This document shows, in pieces, positions 1-5,702 of a DNA stretch of 6,248 bases. Made by a program: the position numbers and the translations under genes. Origin of the DNA: Actinobacteria bacterium UBA5176 (lineage in GTDB: Bacteria > Actinomycetota > UBA4738); contig DHWS01000015.1 in the NCBI GenBank assembly GCA_002413305.1, forward strand, positions 1 to 6,248. The letters are read 5' to 3'. A model generated the notes under the pieces. It did not search any database and was not told where the DNA came from. It was given only the letters and a program-made list of their open reading frames with translations. The number at the start of each line of letters is the position of its first letter. Positions within the stretch are counted from its first letter, which is position 1.

Positions 1-512
1 GGATCGACCCCATTGTGGGCGACGGTGATCCGCTCCTCGGCAACGCCGAACACCCGGACGATCTCTGCTTTCGAGAAGTCCGAGACGGTCACGATCTGCG
101 CAGCCCGGCGCATGGTGAACGGGATCGTCCGGCGCATCCAGAGGCGTTCCTTCGGCGTGAAGAACTCGGGGAACCGGGCGAAAGCGACGTCGTGGACGAT
201 CGTCACCACCGGGATCCCCGTGATCGGCGGGGCGGTGTATTGGACGAAGAGCACGTCCAGCCGGTCCCGCGCGGCCCGGGCGGGCAGCGAGAAGGGGATG
301 CGGATCAGGGGATTGCCCGGCGAGAGGATCCGGATCGTCGTCCCGTGCTGGGCCGGCCATCCGGCCGCCGCTCGACCGTCGGTGAAGTAGAGGAAGAGGT
401 CGTGCTCGCAGAGCTCGCGGAGGGCGGGGATCAGGTTGGCGATGAACCGTTCGTTGCCCGTCTGCCGCCCCCCGATGGCATGGGCGTCGATGCCGATCCG
501 GAGGCGCCGCAT
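1..512 (-). CDS. GT4-type glycosyltransferase, N-terminal part (3' end outside window)
   Basis: This frame runs open from an ATG at 512 (minus strand) to the window edge, giving 170 residues with no stop. Seen: the opening GIDAHAIGGRQTGNERF (residues 7-23) is the N-terminal Rossmann strand and glycine loop of GT-B glycosyltransferases. VHDVAFARFPEFF (106-118) and VTVSDFSKAEIV (141-152), followed by NGVD (167-170), are the linker-side motifs typical of GT4 mannosyl- or rhamnosyl-type transferases. The C-terminal nucleotide-sugar-binding domain, with the EX7E motif, lies beyond base 1. A GGGAG Shine-Dalgarno lies at 522-526, nine bases before the ATG. An in-frame GTG two codons upstream would sit too close to it. 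The gene is divergent from the rmlC-like gene. It is probably cytoplasmic or membrane-associated and adds a sugar to a lipid-linked glycan. Donor and acceptor cannot be told. The family call is secure; the exact activity is unknown. Confidence 0.9.
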   Translation of the reverse strand, partial: MRRLRIGIDAHAIGGRQTGNERFIANLIPALRELCEHDLFLYFTDGRAAAGWPAQHGTTIRILSPGNPLIRIPFSLPARAARDRLDVLFVQYTAPPITGIPVVTIVHDVAFARFPEFFTPKERLWMRRTIPFTMRRAAQIVTVSDFSKAEIVRVFGVAEERITVAHNGVD

Positions 513-569
513 GGCCACAGTCTCCCGGCTCGCACCGGGGCCAGCAACCGCAGGGGCCGCATAGGCCGC

Positions 570-578
570 TGCTAGTAT
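570..578 (+). promoter_or_regulatory. Candidate extended -10 promoter for the rmlC-like gene
   Basis: The bases TGC-TAGTAT form an extended -10 element: a TGN followed by a hexamer keeping the T, A and final T that matter most to the housekeeping sigma factor. No convincing -35 lies 16-18 bases upstream, which is tolerated when the TG extension is present. Transcription would start near 585, leaving a leader of about 50 bases that holds the GAGGAGG ribosome site. The element lies in the 125-base divergent gap, where a promoter is expected. I found no equally good element for the leftward glycosyltransferase gene. Prediction by eye only. Confidence 0.4.
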
Positions 579-623
579 CGCCCGCTCTGACGTGCCCGGG
601 CCTGTGCGTATCGGATCGTGAGC

Positions 624-630
624 GAGGAGG
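624..630 (+). promoter_or_regulatory. Shine-Dalgarno site fixing the GTG start at 638
   Basis: GAGGAGG sits seven bases before the GTG at 638. It is a near-perfect complement to the 16S rRNA 3' end, and it supports GTG as the real start of the rmlC-like gene. Confidence 0.8.
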
Positions 631-637
631 CATCGCC

Positions 638-1180
638 GTGCCGGAGACTATCGACATCGGGATCGAGGGAGTGCTGCTGTTCCGCCTGACGACCCATCCC
701 GACCTGCGAGGTTCGTTCACCGAGGACTACCGGCGCGAATGGATCTCCGGCGGCCGGGAGATGGTCCAGGGCAACATCTCGAAGTCCAAGGCGAACGTGC
801 TCCGTGGGCTCCACTTCCACCGACAGCAGGCGGATTGGTGGAACTTCTACCAGGGGAGCGCGGTGGTCGGTCTGTACGACCTGCGCACGGGGTCCCCGAC
901 CGAGGGCACCGGGCTGGCTCTTCGCCTGGACACCGAGGAGGAGCTGCACGGCCTCTACATCCCCCGGGGGGTGGCCCACGGCTTCTACGCGAAAAACGAC
1001 GTCCTGCTGCACTACATGGTCGACAACTACTACACCGGGAGCGACGAGTTCGGCGTGACCTGGGACGACCCAGGCCTGGGGATCGACTGGCCGAGTCGGG
1101 ACCCGATCCTCTCCGATCGGGATCGTTCGAACCCCGGCCTGGGCGAGGTGCTGGCCGAGGCGCCGGCGTACGGAGCCTGA
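638..1180 (+). CDS. dTDP-4-dehydrorhamnose 3,5-epimerase family protein (RmlC-like cupin)
   Basis: This 180-residue protein has the usual length and cupin fold motifs of the RmlC family. Known: RmlC epimerises dTDP-4-keto-6-deoxyglucose at C3 and C5, the third step to dTDP-L-rhamnose, in the cytoplasm. Seen: RGSFTEDYR (24-32), LRGLHFHR (55-62), YDLRTGSPTEG (80-90), IPRGVAHGF (108-116), NYYTGSDEFGVTWDDP (130-145) and LSDRD (158-162). By motif alignment from memory, the general-base His (H59), its Asp partner (D162), the acid Tyr (Y126), a substrate Arg (R56) and the second His (H114) are kept. The KLVR stretch that normally follows the catalytic His is replaced by ADWWNFY, putting Asp66 at the usual substrate-binding Lys and making this loop slightly shorter. 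The protein is therefore a divergent subgroup and may use another sugar or epimerise only one carbon. It is first in the rightward gene set. GTG start with a strong ribosome site. The family is sure; the precise reaction is not. Confidence 0.85.
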   Translation: MPETIDIGIEGVLLFRLTTHPDLRGSFTEDYRREWISGGREMVQGNISKSKANVLRGLHFHRQQADWWNFYQGSAVVGLYDLRTGSPTEGTGLALRLDTEEELHGLYIPRGVAHGFYAKNDVLLHYMVDNYYTGSDEFGVTWDDPGLGIDWPSRDPILSDRDRSNPGLGEVLAEAPAYGA

Positions 1181-1220
1181 CGGCCCCGCCGAACCCGGCA
1201 GCCGTGGGCACAATGGACAC

Positions 1221-2429
1221 ATGAACCGGGCAGGCCGAGGTCGGGGGCATGCACGGTGGTGGGTGGGCCTGTTCGGGGCCCTCCTGCTCGCCGGGTGCAC
1301 GTCGCCATTCGCCTCGCGCCCCTCGACCAGCGCGCCCCGGATCGCCGGATGGCTCCACACAACCGGGACGCAGATCGTCGACACGGCCGGCCATCCGATC
1401 CGCTTGGTCGGGGTGAACGTGACCGATCTCCAGTCGGGCTTCGGCGTCCGCGCGGAGAGGATGCCGGGCAAGCCGCTCTGCTTCGGCTGGCGGGCGGTCC
1501 CTGGGAAGGCTGCGAGCCAGATCTGGGATTGGGGGTTCAACATGGTCCGGCTGCCCATCGCCTGGGCCGACCTCGAGCCTCTGCCGCCGGTCCAGCTGCC
1601 GGACGGGGCCGTGCGGCACTGGTACAACCGGCAGTACTTGGCGGCTCTGGACGATGCCGTCACCGCCTTCGGCAACCGGGGGATCTCGGTGCTGATCGAC
1701 ATGCACCAGTTCCAGTGGTCGCCCGCTTATACTCGGGTCAGCCCAGAGAACGTGCAGAACTGTCCCGGCCAGGGCATGCCCAAGTGGCTCTACCCGACCG
1801 GTATCAAGACCCTTCGCTCGGCGAAGGCCTCCTTCTTTTCCAACCAGGACGACGTCCAAGCCTTGTTCGCCCAAGCATGGCAAGAGGTGGCCGGGCGCTA
1901 CGCCCACAACGCCACGGTGATCGGCTTCGACCTGCTGAACGAGCCCTACTCCCTGGGCAAGACGCTGCCGCCCGAGTCGCTAGACCTCGATGGGCTCTAC
2001 CGGCGCGTCGGGACGGCCATCCGGGCCGTGAACAGGAACGCCTTGCTGTTCTTCGAAGACACCCAGGACTCCCTGACTGGACGGTTCGGGGTCACCCATC
2101 CGCCCGAGTTCCGGAGCGTCGTCTACTCGTTCCACCTCTATCGTCGCGACTGGGACCCGCTCGGCCTGCAGGTCACCCGGGACTTCTTGGCTCGCGCCGA
2201 CCGGTGGAAGGTGCCGCTGTGGATCGGGGAGTCGAACCTATTCAACGGCATGGTCAACGCGAACCCCCCGTCGGGGTGGACGGGCTCGGCGCTGGCTATG
2301 CTCGCCTACGACAAGGCACACGGGATCGGCTGGGCGGTGTGGGCGTACGCGGGACCGAGCTCTGTGGTTTCCCCGGGGACGACGGACCCCAAGCCGGAGG
2401 TCCTGAGCGTGCTGCGGCAAGGCCTTTAG
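1221..2429 (+). CDS. Predicted lipoprotein, GH5-type glycoside hydrolase
   Basis: The 402-residue product starts with an Arg-rich n-region and a hydrophobic stretch (14-25) ending in the lipobox LAGC, with the lipidated Cys at 26. This predicts export by Sec and anchoring to the outer face of the membrane. Residues 45-402 form a (beta/alpha)8 glycosidase of clan GH-A. Seen: IRLVGVNV (60-67), NMVRLPIAW (107-115) with the conserved Arg110, LIDMHQ (158-163) with His162, GFDLLNEPY (235-243) with the acid/base Glu241, YSFHLY (302-307) with His305, and LWIGESN (333-339) with the nucleophile Glu337. All the GH5 catalytic landmarks are present, so it should be active. The DMHQ pattern recalls the endoglycoceramidase-like branch, but the substrate cannot be assigned. 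The gene lies 40 bases after the rmlC-like gene. The start at 1221 lacks a clear Shine-Dalgarno, but it yields a complete signal peptide. It is inferred to trim, release or edit the polysaccharide made by this locus, as hydrolases in other exopolysaccharide clusters do. Confidence 0.85.
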   Translation: MNRAGRGRGHARWWVGLFGALLLAGCTSPFASRPSTSAPRIAGWLHTTGTQIVDTAGHPIRLVGVNVTDLQSGFGVRAERMPGKPLCFGWRAVPGKAASQIWDWGFNMVRLPIAWADLEPLPPVQLPDGAVRHWYNRQYLAALDDAVTAFGNRGISVLIDMHQFQWSPAYTRVSPENVQNCPGQGMPKWLYPTGIKTLRSAKASFFSNQDDVQALFAQAWQEVAGRYAHNATVIGFDLLNEPYSLGKTLPPESLDLDGLYRRVGTAIRAVNRNALLFFEDTQDSLTGRFGVTHPPEFRSVVYSFHLYRRDWDPLGLQVTRDFLARADRWKVPLWIGESNLFNGMVNANPPSGWTGSALAMLAYDKAHGIGWAVWAYAGPSSVVSPGTTDPKPEVLSVLRQGL

Positions 2430-2453
2430 GACCCTCATCTGGGGGCGCTTCTC

Positions 2454-2483
2454 TTGTGACCGCAGTGCCTGGTCCAGTATGGT
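2454..2483 (+). promoter_or_regulatory. Candidate sigma70-type promoter before the SDR gene
   Basis: TTGTGA (2454-2459) and TATGGT (2478-2483) each match the housekeeping -35 and -10 consensus at four of six bases, with an 18-base spacer. A transcript from about 2490 would have a leader near 49 bases, ending in the GAGGAG site. The 109-base gap after the GH5 gene is the longest break in the rightward gene set, so an internal promoter is reasonable here. No terminator hairpin was seen in the gap, so read-through from upstream is also possible. Confidence 0.4.
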
Positions 2484-2527
2484 CGTGGTTCGCATCGGGC
2501 AGGTTCCCCCGCAGCCCCGACAAACAC

Positions 2528-2533
2528 GAGGAG
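2528..2533 (+). promoter_or_regulatory. Shine-Dalgarno site fixing the SDR start at 2539
   Basis: GAGGAG lies five bases before the ATG at 2539. It decides this start over an in-frame ATG at 2479, which would add 20 residues ahead of the Rossmann strand and has no ribosome site. Confidence 0.8.
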
Positions 2534-2538
2534 CTTCC

Positions 2539-3657
2539 ATGAAGAAGGTATTGGTCGTCGGCGGAGCCGGGTATGTGGGTTGTGTCCTCATCGAGGAACT
2601 GCTTGCGAAGGGCTACTCCGTCAAGATCCTGGACAGGCTGTTCTTCGGCCGCGAGCCGGCGTCGCGATTCCTCGACCGCGTCGAGCTGATCGTGGAGGAC
2701 ATGCGTGAGTTCGACGAGTCGCTGGTGCAGGACTGCTCGGCGGTCATCAACATCGGCGGCCTGTCTAACGACCCGACGGCCGAGTTCAATCCGAAGGCGA
2801 ACGAGGAGCTGAACACGCTCGCCTCCATCCGGGTCGCCGAGATCTCCAAGCGGGCCGGCGTGGAACGGCTCGTCTTCGGAAGCACCTGCTCGATCTACGA
2901 CCGTGGTGTCGGGGAGGATGTGAACGACCTGCTGCTCGACGAGGCGTCGGACGTCGCCCCGAAGGCCGCCTACGCCACTTCCAAGCTCGCGGCCGAAGGT
3001 CCGATCCTCGCCCTGGCGGACGAGTCGTTCGCCCCGGTCGCTTTCCGCAAGGGCACCATCTTCGGCTTCTCGCCGCGGATGCGCTACGACCTGGTGGTGA
3101 ACGCCTTCGTCAAGGACGCCCTGTCGAAGGGGAAGATGTCGGTTCACTACGGGGGCGCCATGTGGCGCCCGCTGATCGACGTGAAGGACGTCGCCCGCGC
3201 CTACGTTATGGCCCTGGAGTGCGACGTCGACCTGATCCGGGGGGAGATCTTCAATCTGACGGCGGGCAACTTCCGCATCTCGGAGCTGGCCCTCCGCGTC
3301 CAGCACGTCCTGTCCCAGCTCGGGCTGAAGGTGGACCTCGACGTCGACTATTCCTATCGGATGCTGCGGAGCTACCGCGTGTCCGGCAACAAGATCCTCC
3401 ACACGCTCGGGTTCCAGCCGCTGGTGAGTCTCGAGGAAGCCGTGGAGGACATGGTCCAGGAGATCGATCGGTGGGGCTACACCGACTTCTCCAATCCTCG
3501 CTACTACAACATCGAGTGGATGAAGCTCCTCGAGGAAGCCGTGGAGATCGCCCGGACGCACGGCTATGTCCTGACCAAGCCCGACTTCAAGGACGCGTCC
3601 GGGCTGGCCACCGAGCGGGTCCGGGAAGCGCCTTCCGAGACGTTCACCACCCGGTAG
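2539..3657 (+). CDS. NAD-dependent epimerase/dehydratase (extended SDR), NDP-sugar modifying
   Basis: The product has 372 residues. MKKVLVVGGAGYVG (1-14) carries the GxxGxxG dinucleotide motif and starts exactly at the first beta strand, as extended SDRs do. Other marks are NIGGLSNDPTAEFNP (71-85), GSTCSIYD (114-121) with Thr116 as the likely catalytic Ser/Thr, YATSK (145-149) giving the Tyr145/Lys149 pair, RKGTIFGFSPRMRYDLVVN (170-188), and WRPLIDVKDVARAY (209-222). This pattern belongs to SDRs common in surface-carbohydrate loci that act on nucleotide-activated sugars as C4 epimerases, 4,6-dehydratases or relatives. It is not a clear RmlB or GalE, so the substrate is unknown. After the usual SDR end near residue 310 there is a charged, mostly helical tail of about 60 residues containing YTDFSNPRYYN (314-324). 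The stop is followed two bases later by the rmlD-like gene, so translation is probably coupled and the two enzymes likely share a pathway. Confidence 0.85.
   Translation: MKKVLVVGGAGYVGCVLIEELLAKGYSVKILDRLFFGREPASRFLDRVELIVEDMREFDESLVQDCSAVINIGGLSNDPTAEFNPKANEELNTLASIRVAEISKRAGVERLVFGSTCSIYDRGVGEDVNDLLLDEASDVAPKAAYATSKLAAEGPILALADESFAPVAFRKGTIFGFSPRMRYDLVVNAFVKDALSKGKMSVHYGGAMWRPLIDVKDVARAYVMALECDVDLIRGEIFNLTAGNFRISELALRVQHVLSQLGLKVDLDVDYSYRMLRSYRVSGNKILHTLGFQPLVSLEEAVEDMVQEIDRWGYTDFSNPRYYNIEWMKLLEEAVEIARTHGYVLTKPDFKDASGLATERVREAPSETFTTR
3430..3546 (+). repeat. 18-base exact direct repeat, 99 bases apart, inside the SDR gene
   Basis: CTCGAGGAAGCCGTGGAG occurs at 3430-3447 and again at 3529-3546. 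The spacing is 33 codons in the same frame, and both copies encode LEEAVE (residues 298-303 and 331-336). Flanking bases differ. It could be a trace of a duplicated helix in the C-terminal tail, or chance convergence from biased codon use in a Glu-rich helix. Confidence 0.5.
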
Positions 3658-3659
3658 CC

Positions 3660-4538
3660 ATGCGGCTGCTCGCGTTTGGGGGATGGGGGCAACTCGGGAG
3701 CGATCTGGCGGACGTCTCGGAGGGCCGGGTCGAGCTGATCCGCCCCAGGCGCAGCGAAACGGACGTCACCGACCCCGACCGGGTGGAGGCGGTGGTCACA
3801 TCCACCCGCCCCGACGTCGTGCTCGACGCCGCCGCCTTCCACAAGGTCGAACTCTGTGAACAGGATCCCGCCCGGTCGTTCGCCGTCAACGCGTTGGGAC
3901 CGCTGCACGTGGCGCGGTCGGCGCGCCGTGCGGGGGCTCGGTACGTCTTCGTGAGCACCGACTACGTGTTCGACGGAGCCGTCTCCACCGGTTATCGGGA
4001 AGACGATCCTCCGACTCCCGTGAACGTCTATGGGATCTCGAAGGCTGCCGGGGAGCGTGCGGTCGGCCTGGCCTGCCCCGACTCCCTCGTTGTCCGGGGA
4101 TCCGGTCTGTTCGGCCACGCCGGGAGCTCGGGGAAGGGGGGGAACTTCGTCGAGACCATGCTGTCGAAAGCACGGGCCGGCGACGCCATCTCGGTGGTGG
4201 ACGACCAGATCTTCTCCCCGACCTCGACCAGGGACATGGCCGAGCGCATCCTGCTGCTCCTGGAGCGGAGCGTTCCCCCTGGCATCTACCACGTGGCGAA
4301 CTCGGGAACCTGTTCCTGGTACCGCTTCGCCCGGACGATCTTCGAGCTCGCCGGGCTGGAGGCGAACCTGTCCCCTCGCCAGGCTGTCGACGAAGCGGTT
4401 CGTCGCCCGAAGAACTCCGTGCTCCTGGACACCCGGAGCGCGGCGTTGGGGCTCCCCACCGCCCGTTCGTGGCAGGATGCCCTCCGCTGGTACCTGAGCG
4501 TGGATCGGCCGGTGCTGCCGGCAGGAGGCCCGGGGTGA
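3660..4538 (+). CDS. RmlD-type dTDP-4-dehydrorhamnose reductase family SDR
   Basis: The 292-residue protein has the usual RmlD length. Known: RmlD reduces the C4 keto group of dTDP-6-deoxy-L-lyxo-4-hexulose to dTDP-L-rhamnose using NAD(P)H. Seen: LLAFGGWGQLGSDL (3-16) with GxxGxxG, DVTDPDRVEAVV (35-46), PDVVLDAAAFHKVELCE (51-67), FAVNALGPLHVA (74-85), FVSTDYVFDG (97-106) with Thr100, VYGISKAAGE (123-132) with Tyr124 and Lys128, and RPKNSVLLDT (249-258), the family's C-terminal sugar-side motif. The usual AAYTAVDKAE segment reads AAFHKVELCE, which marks a variant branch. The ATG lies two bases after the SDR stop and lacks a strong Shine-Dalgarno, so reinitiation from the upstream gene is likely. 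The 3' end overlaps the next gene's start by four bases. Reductase of an NDP-4-keto-deoxysugar is likely; rhamnose as the product is probable but unproven. Confidence 0.87.
   Translation: MRLLAFGGWGQLGSDLADVSEGRVELIRPRRSETDVTDPDRVEAVVTSTRPDVVLDAAAFHKVELCEQDPARSFAVNALGPLHVARSARRAGARYVFVSTDYVFDGAVSTGYREDDPPTPVNVYGISKAAGERAVGLACPDSLVVRGSGLFGHAGSSGKGGNFVETMLSKARAGDAISVVDDQIFSPTSTRDMAERILLLLERSVPPGIYHVANSGTCSWYRFARTIFELAGLEANLSPRQAVDEAVRRPKNSVLLDTRSAALGLPTARSWQDALRWYLSVDRPVLPAGGPG
4523..4528 (+). promoter_or_regulatory. Shine-Dalgarno site fixing the GTG start at 4535
   Basis: AGGAGG lies six bases before the GTG at 4535, inside the end of the rmlD-like gene. It supports this start over an in-frame ATG at 4469, which would add 22 residues unlike the family. 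Confidence 0.82.
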
Positions 4539-5668
4539 CCGGTCTGCGCATCGCGGTCATCGGCAGCCGGGGGATCCCGGCCGGGTATGGCGGGTTCGAG
4601 ACGTTCGCGGAGGAGCTGACACCCCGTCTGGTCGAACTGGGACACGAGGTGACGGTGTACTGCCGGCGAGGCTACACGGGGGACGACCTTCTCGAGGAGT
4701 ACAAGGGAGTCCGCCTGGTCCACACGCCGTACCTGAAGCGGCGATCGGTCGAGCAGCTTTCGCACGAGTTCACGTCGATCCTCGACTCGCTGCGCAGGCC
4801 GTTCGACCTCTACTACTTCCTGGGCACGCGAAGCGCCCCGATGTACGTGCCGATCCGGGCCAGTCGAAGACGCATCGTCGTGGTCAACACCGACGGTCTG
4901 GAGTGGAAGCGCCGCAAGTGGAGTCTGGTGGGGCGCGCGTACCTGCGGTTCGCCGAATGGGTCGCGGTCCGGATGGCCGCCGACGAGCTCGTGTCCGACG
5001 CCAAGGCGATCCGGCAGTACTTCAAGACAACGTACGGTCGAGCCTCCACCTACCTCACCAACGGCGCGCACGTCCTGAACGACCTGCCGGAGGGGGGACT
5101 CGACGAGTGGCAGCTCGAGCGCGGCAGCTACTACCTGGTGGCGTGCCGGATCGAGCCCGAGAACAACCTCGACATCATCATCCGGGAATTCATCGCCTCG
5201 GGTTCCGACAAAGAGCTGGTGATCGCGGGCGGCATGAACTACGAAACGCCGTACTGGCGCCACCTCCAGGACCTGGGATCGCGAGGCCGGGTCCGGTTCC
5301 TGGGTCCCGTCTACGGGGACATGCGAGTGGAGAAGCTCCATCTGGGCTGCTACGCGTACCTGCACGGCCACGAGGTGGGAGGGACGAACCCTTCGCTCCT
5401 GAAGGCGATGGGTTGCGGCAACCTCGTCATCGCCCTGGACACCCCCTTCAACTCCGAGAACCTCGAAGGGACCGGCGTGCTGTGGGAGAAGCGTCTCGGC
5501 TCCGTTGCCGAGAGGATCAAGCAGGCGGACGCCGATCCCGATGAGGTTCGGCGTCTGGGTGGCGAGGCGCAGCGGCGGATCGCCGAACACTACTCGTGGG
5601 AGGAGATCGCCCGGCAGCACGACGCGTTCTTCCGCGACGTGGCCCGGCGGCGCGGCCTCCCCGTCTGA
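4535..5668 (+). CDS. DUF1972/GT4 glycosyltransferase, probable rhamnosyltransferase
   Basis: The 377-residue protein begins IAVIGSRGIPAGYGGFET (6-23) followed by FAEEL, the signature of the DUF1972 N-terminal domain. NTDGLEWKRRKW (118-129), SDAKAIRQYF (154-163), TNGAH (175-179), ACRIEPENNL (203-212), IAGG (230-233), RFLGPVYGDM (254-263) and GHEVGGTNPSLLKAMGCGN (278-296) follow in the family's order. Known: members include WchF of pneumococcal capsule synthesis, a beta-1,4-rhamnosyltransferase adding rhamnose to lipid-linked glucose. That fits the rmlC- and rmlD-like neighbours and suggests dTDP-rhamnose, or whatever sugar they make, as donor. The position that would hold the second Glu of the GT4 EX7E motif appears to be Lys290. 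The GTG start sits in a GTGA overlap with the previous stop and has a strong AGGAGG, so translation is coupled. It should act at the inner membrane face. The gene ends 34 bases from the convergent flippase gene. Confidence 0.88.
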   Translation: MTGLRIAVIGSRGIPAGYGGFETFAEELTPRLVELGHEVTVYCRRGYTGDDLLEEYKGVRLVHTPYLKRRSVEQLSHEFTSILDSLRRPFDLYYFLGTRSAPMYVPIRASRRRIVVVNTDGLEWKRRKWSLVGRAYLRFAEWVAVRMAADELVSDAKAIRQYFKTTYGRASTYLTNGAHVLNDLPEGGLDEWQLERGSYYLVACRIEPENNLDIIIREFIASGSDKELVIAGGMNYETPYWRHLQDLGSRGRVRFLGPVYGDMRVEKLHLGCYAYLHGHEVGGTNPSLLKAMGCGNLVIALDTPFNSENLEGTGVLWEKRLGSVAERIKQADADPDEVRRLGGEAQRRIAEHYSWEEIARQHDAFFRDVARRRGLPV

Positions 5669-5702
5669 CCTCTGCCGAGTCCGCCGCTGCCCCGCGCCCT
5701 GG

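Larger units (their letters stand above)
513..637. other. Divergent intergenic region
   Basis: This 125-base gap separates the leftward glycosyltransferase and the rightward rmlC-like gene. It holds the ribosome sites for both, the candidate extended -10 at 570-578, and a short GCCCGGGC palindrome at 594-601 in the presumed leader, which is too short to call an operator. No small gene or RNA gene is apparent. Confidence 0.6.

Noticed and set aside
15..575. Plus-strand open frames over the first 575 bases
   Set aside because: They are shadows of the minus-strand glycosyltransferase, with Arg/Gly/Pro-rich composition and no domain motifs.
1188..1199. Small hairpin GCCG-AACC-CGGC between the rmlC-like and GH5 genes
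   Set aside because: Four-base stem with no T-run; expected by chance at this GC content.
572..1907. Long minus-strand open frames opposite the rmlC-like and GH5 genes
   Set aside because: Composition is typical of antisense frames in GC-rich DNA, while the plus strand has clear family motifs throughout.
2479..2538. Upstream in-frame ATG that would lengthen the SDR by 20 residues
   Set aside because: No ribosome site; the added residues precede the Rossmann strand, while the ATG at 2539 has GAGGAG and starts exactly at the fold.
2456..2542. 28-codon open frame starting GTG and ending in an ATGA overlap with the SDR start
   Set aside because: No good ribosome site, no recognisable peptide, and it overlaps the candidate promoter. 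It is the tail of a shadow frame of the GH5 gene.
4469..4534. Upstream in-frame ATG for the DUF1972 transferase
   Set aside because: It lies well inside the rmlD-like gene with no ribosome site; GTG at 4535 has AGGAGG and the family's usual start.
4286..5620. 444-codon minus-strand frame opposite the DUF1972 transferase
   Set aside because: Long only because stop codons are rare in GC-rich antisense frames; no recognisable motifs.
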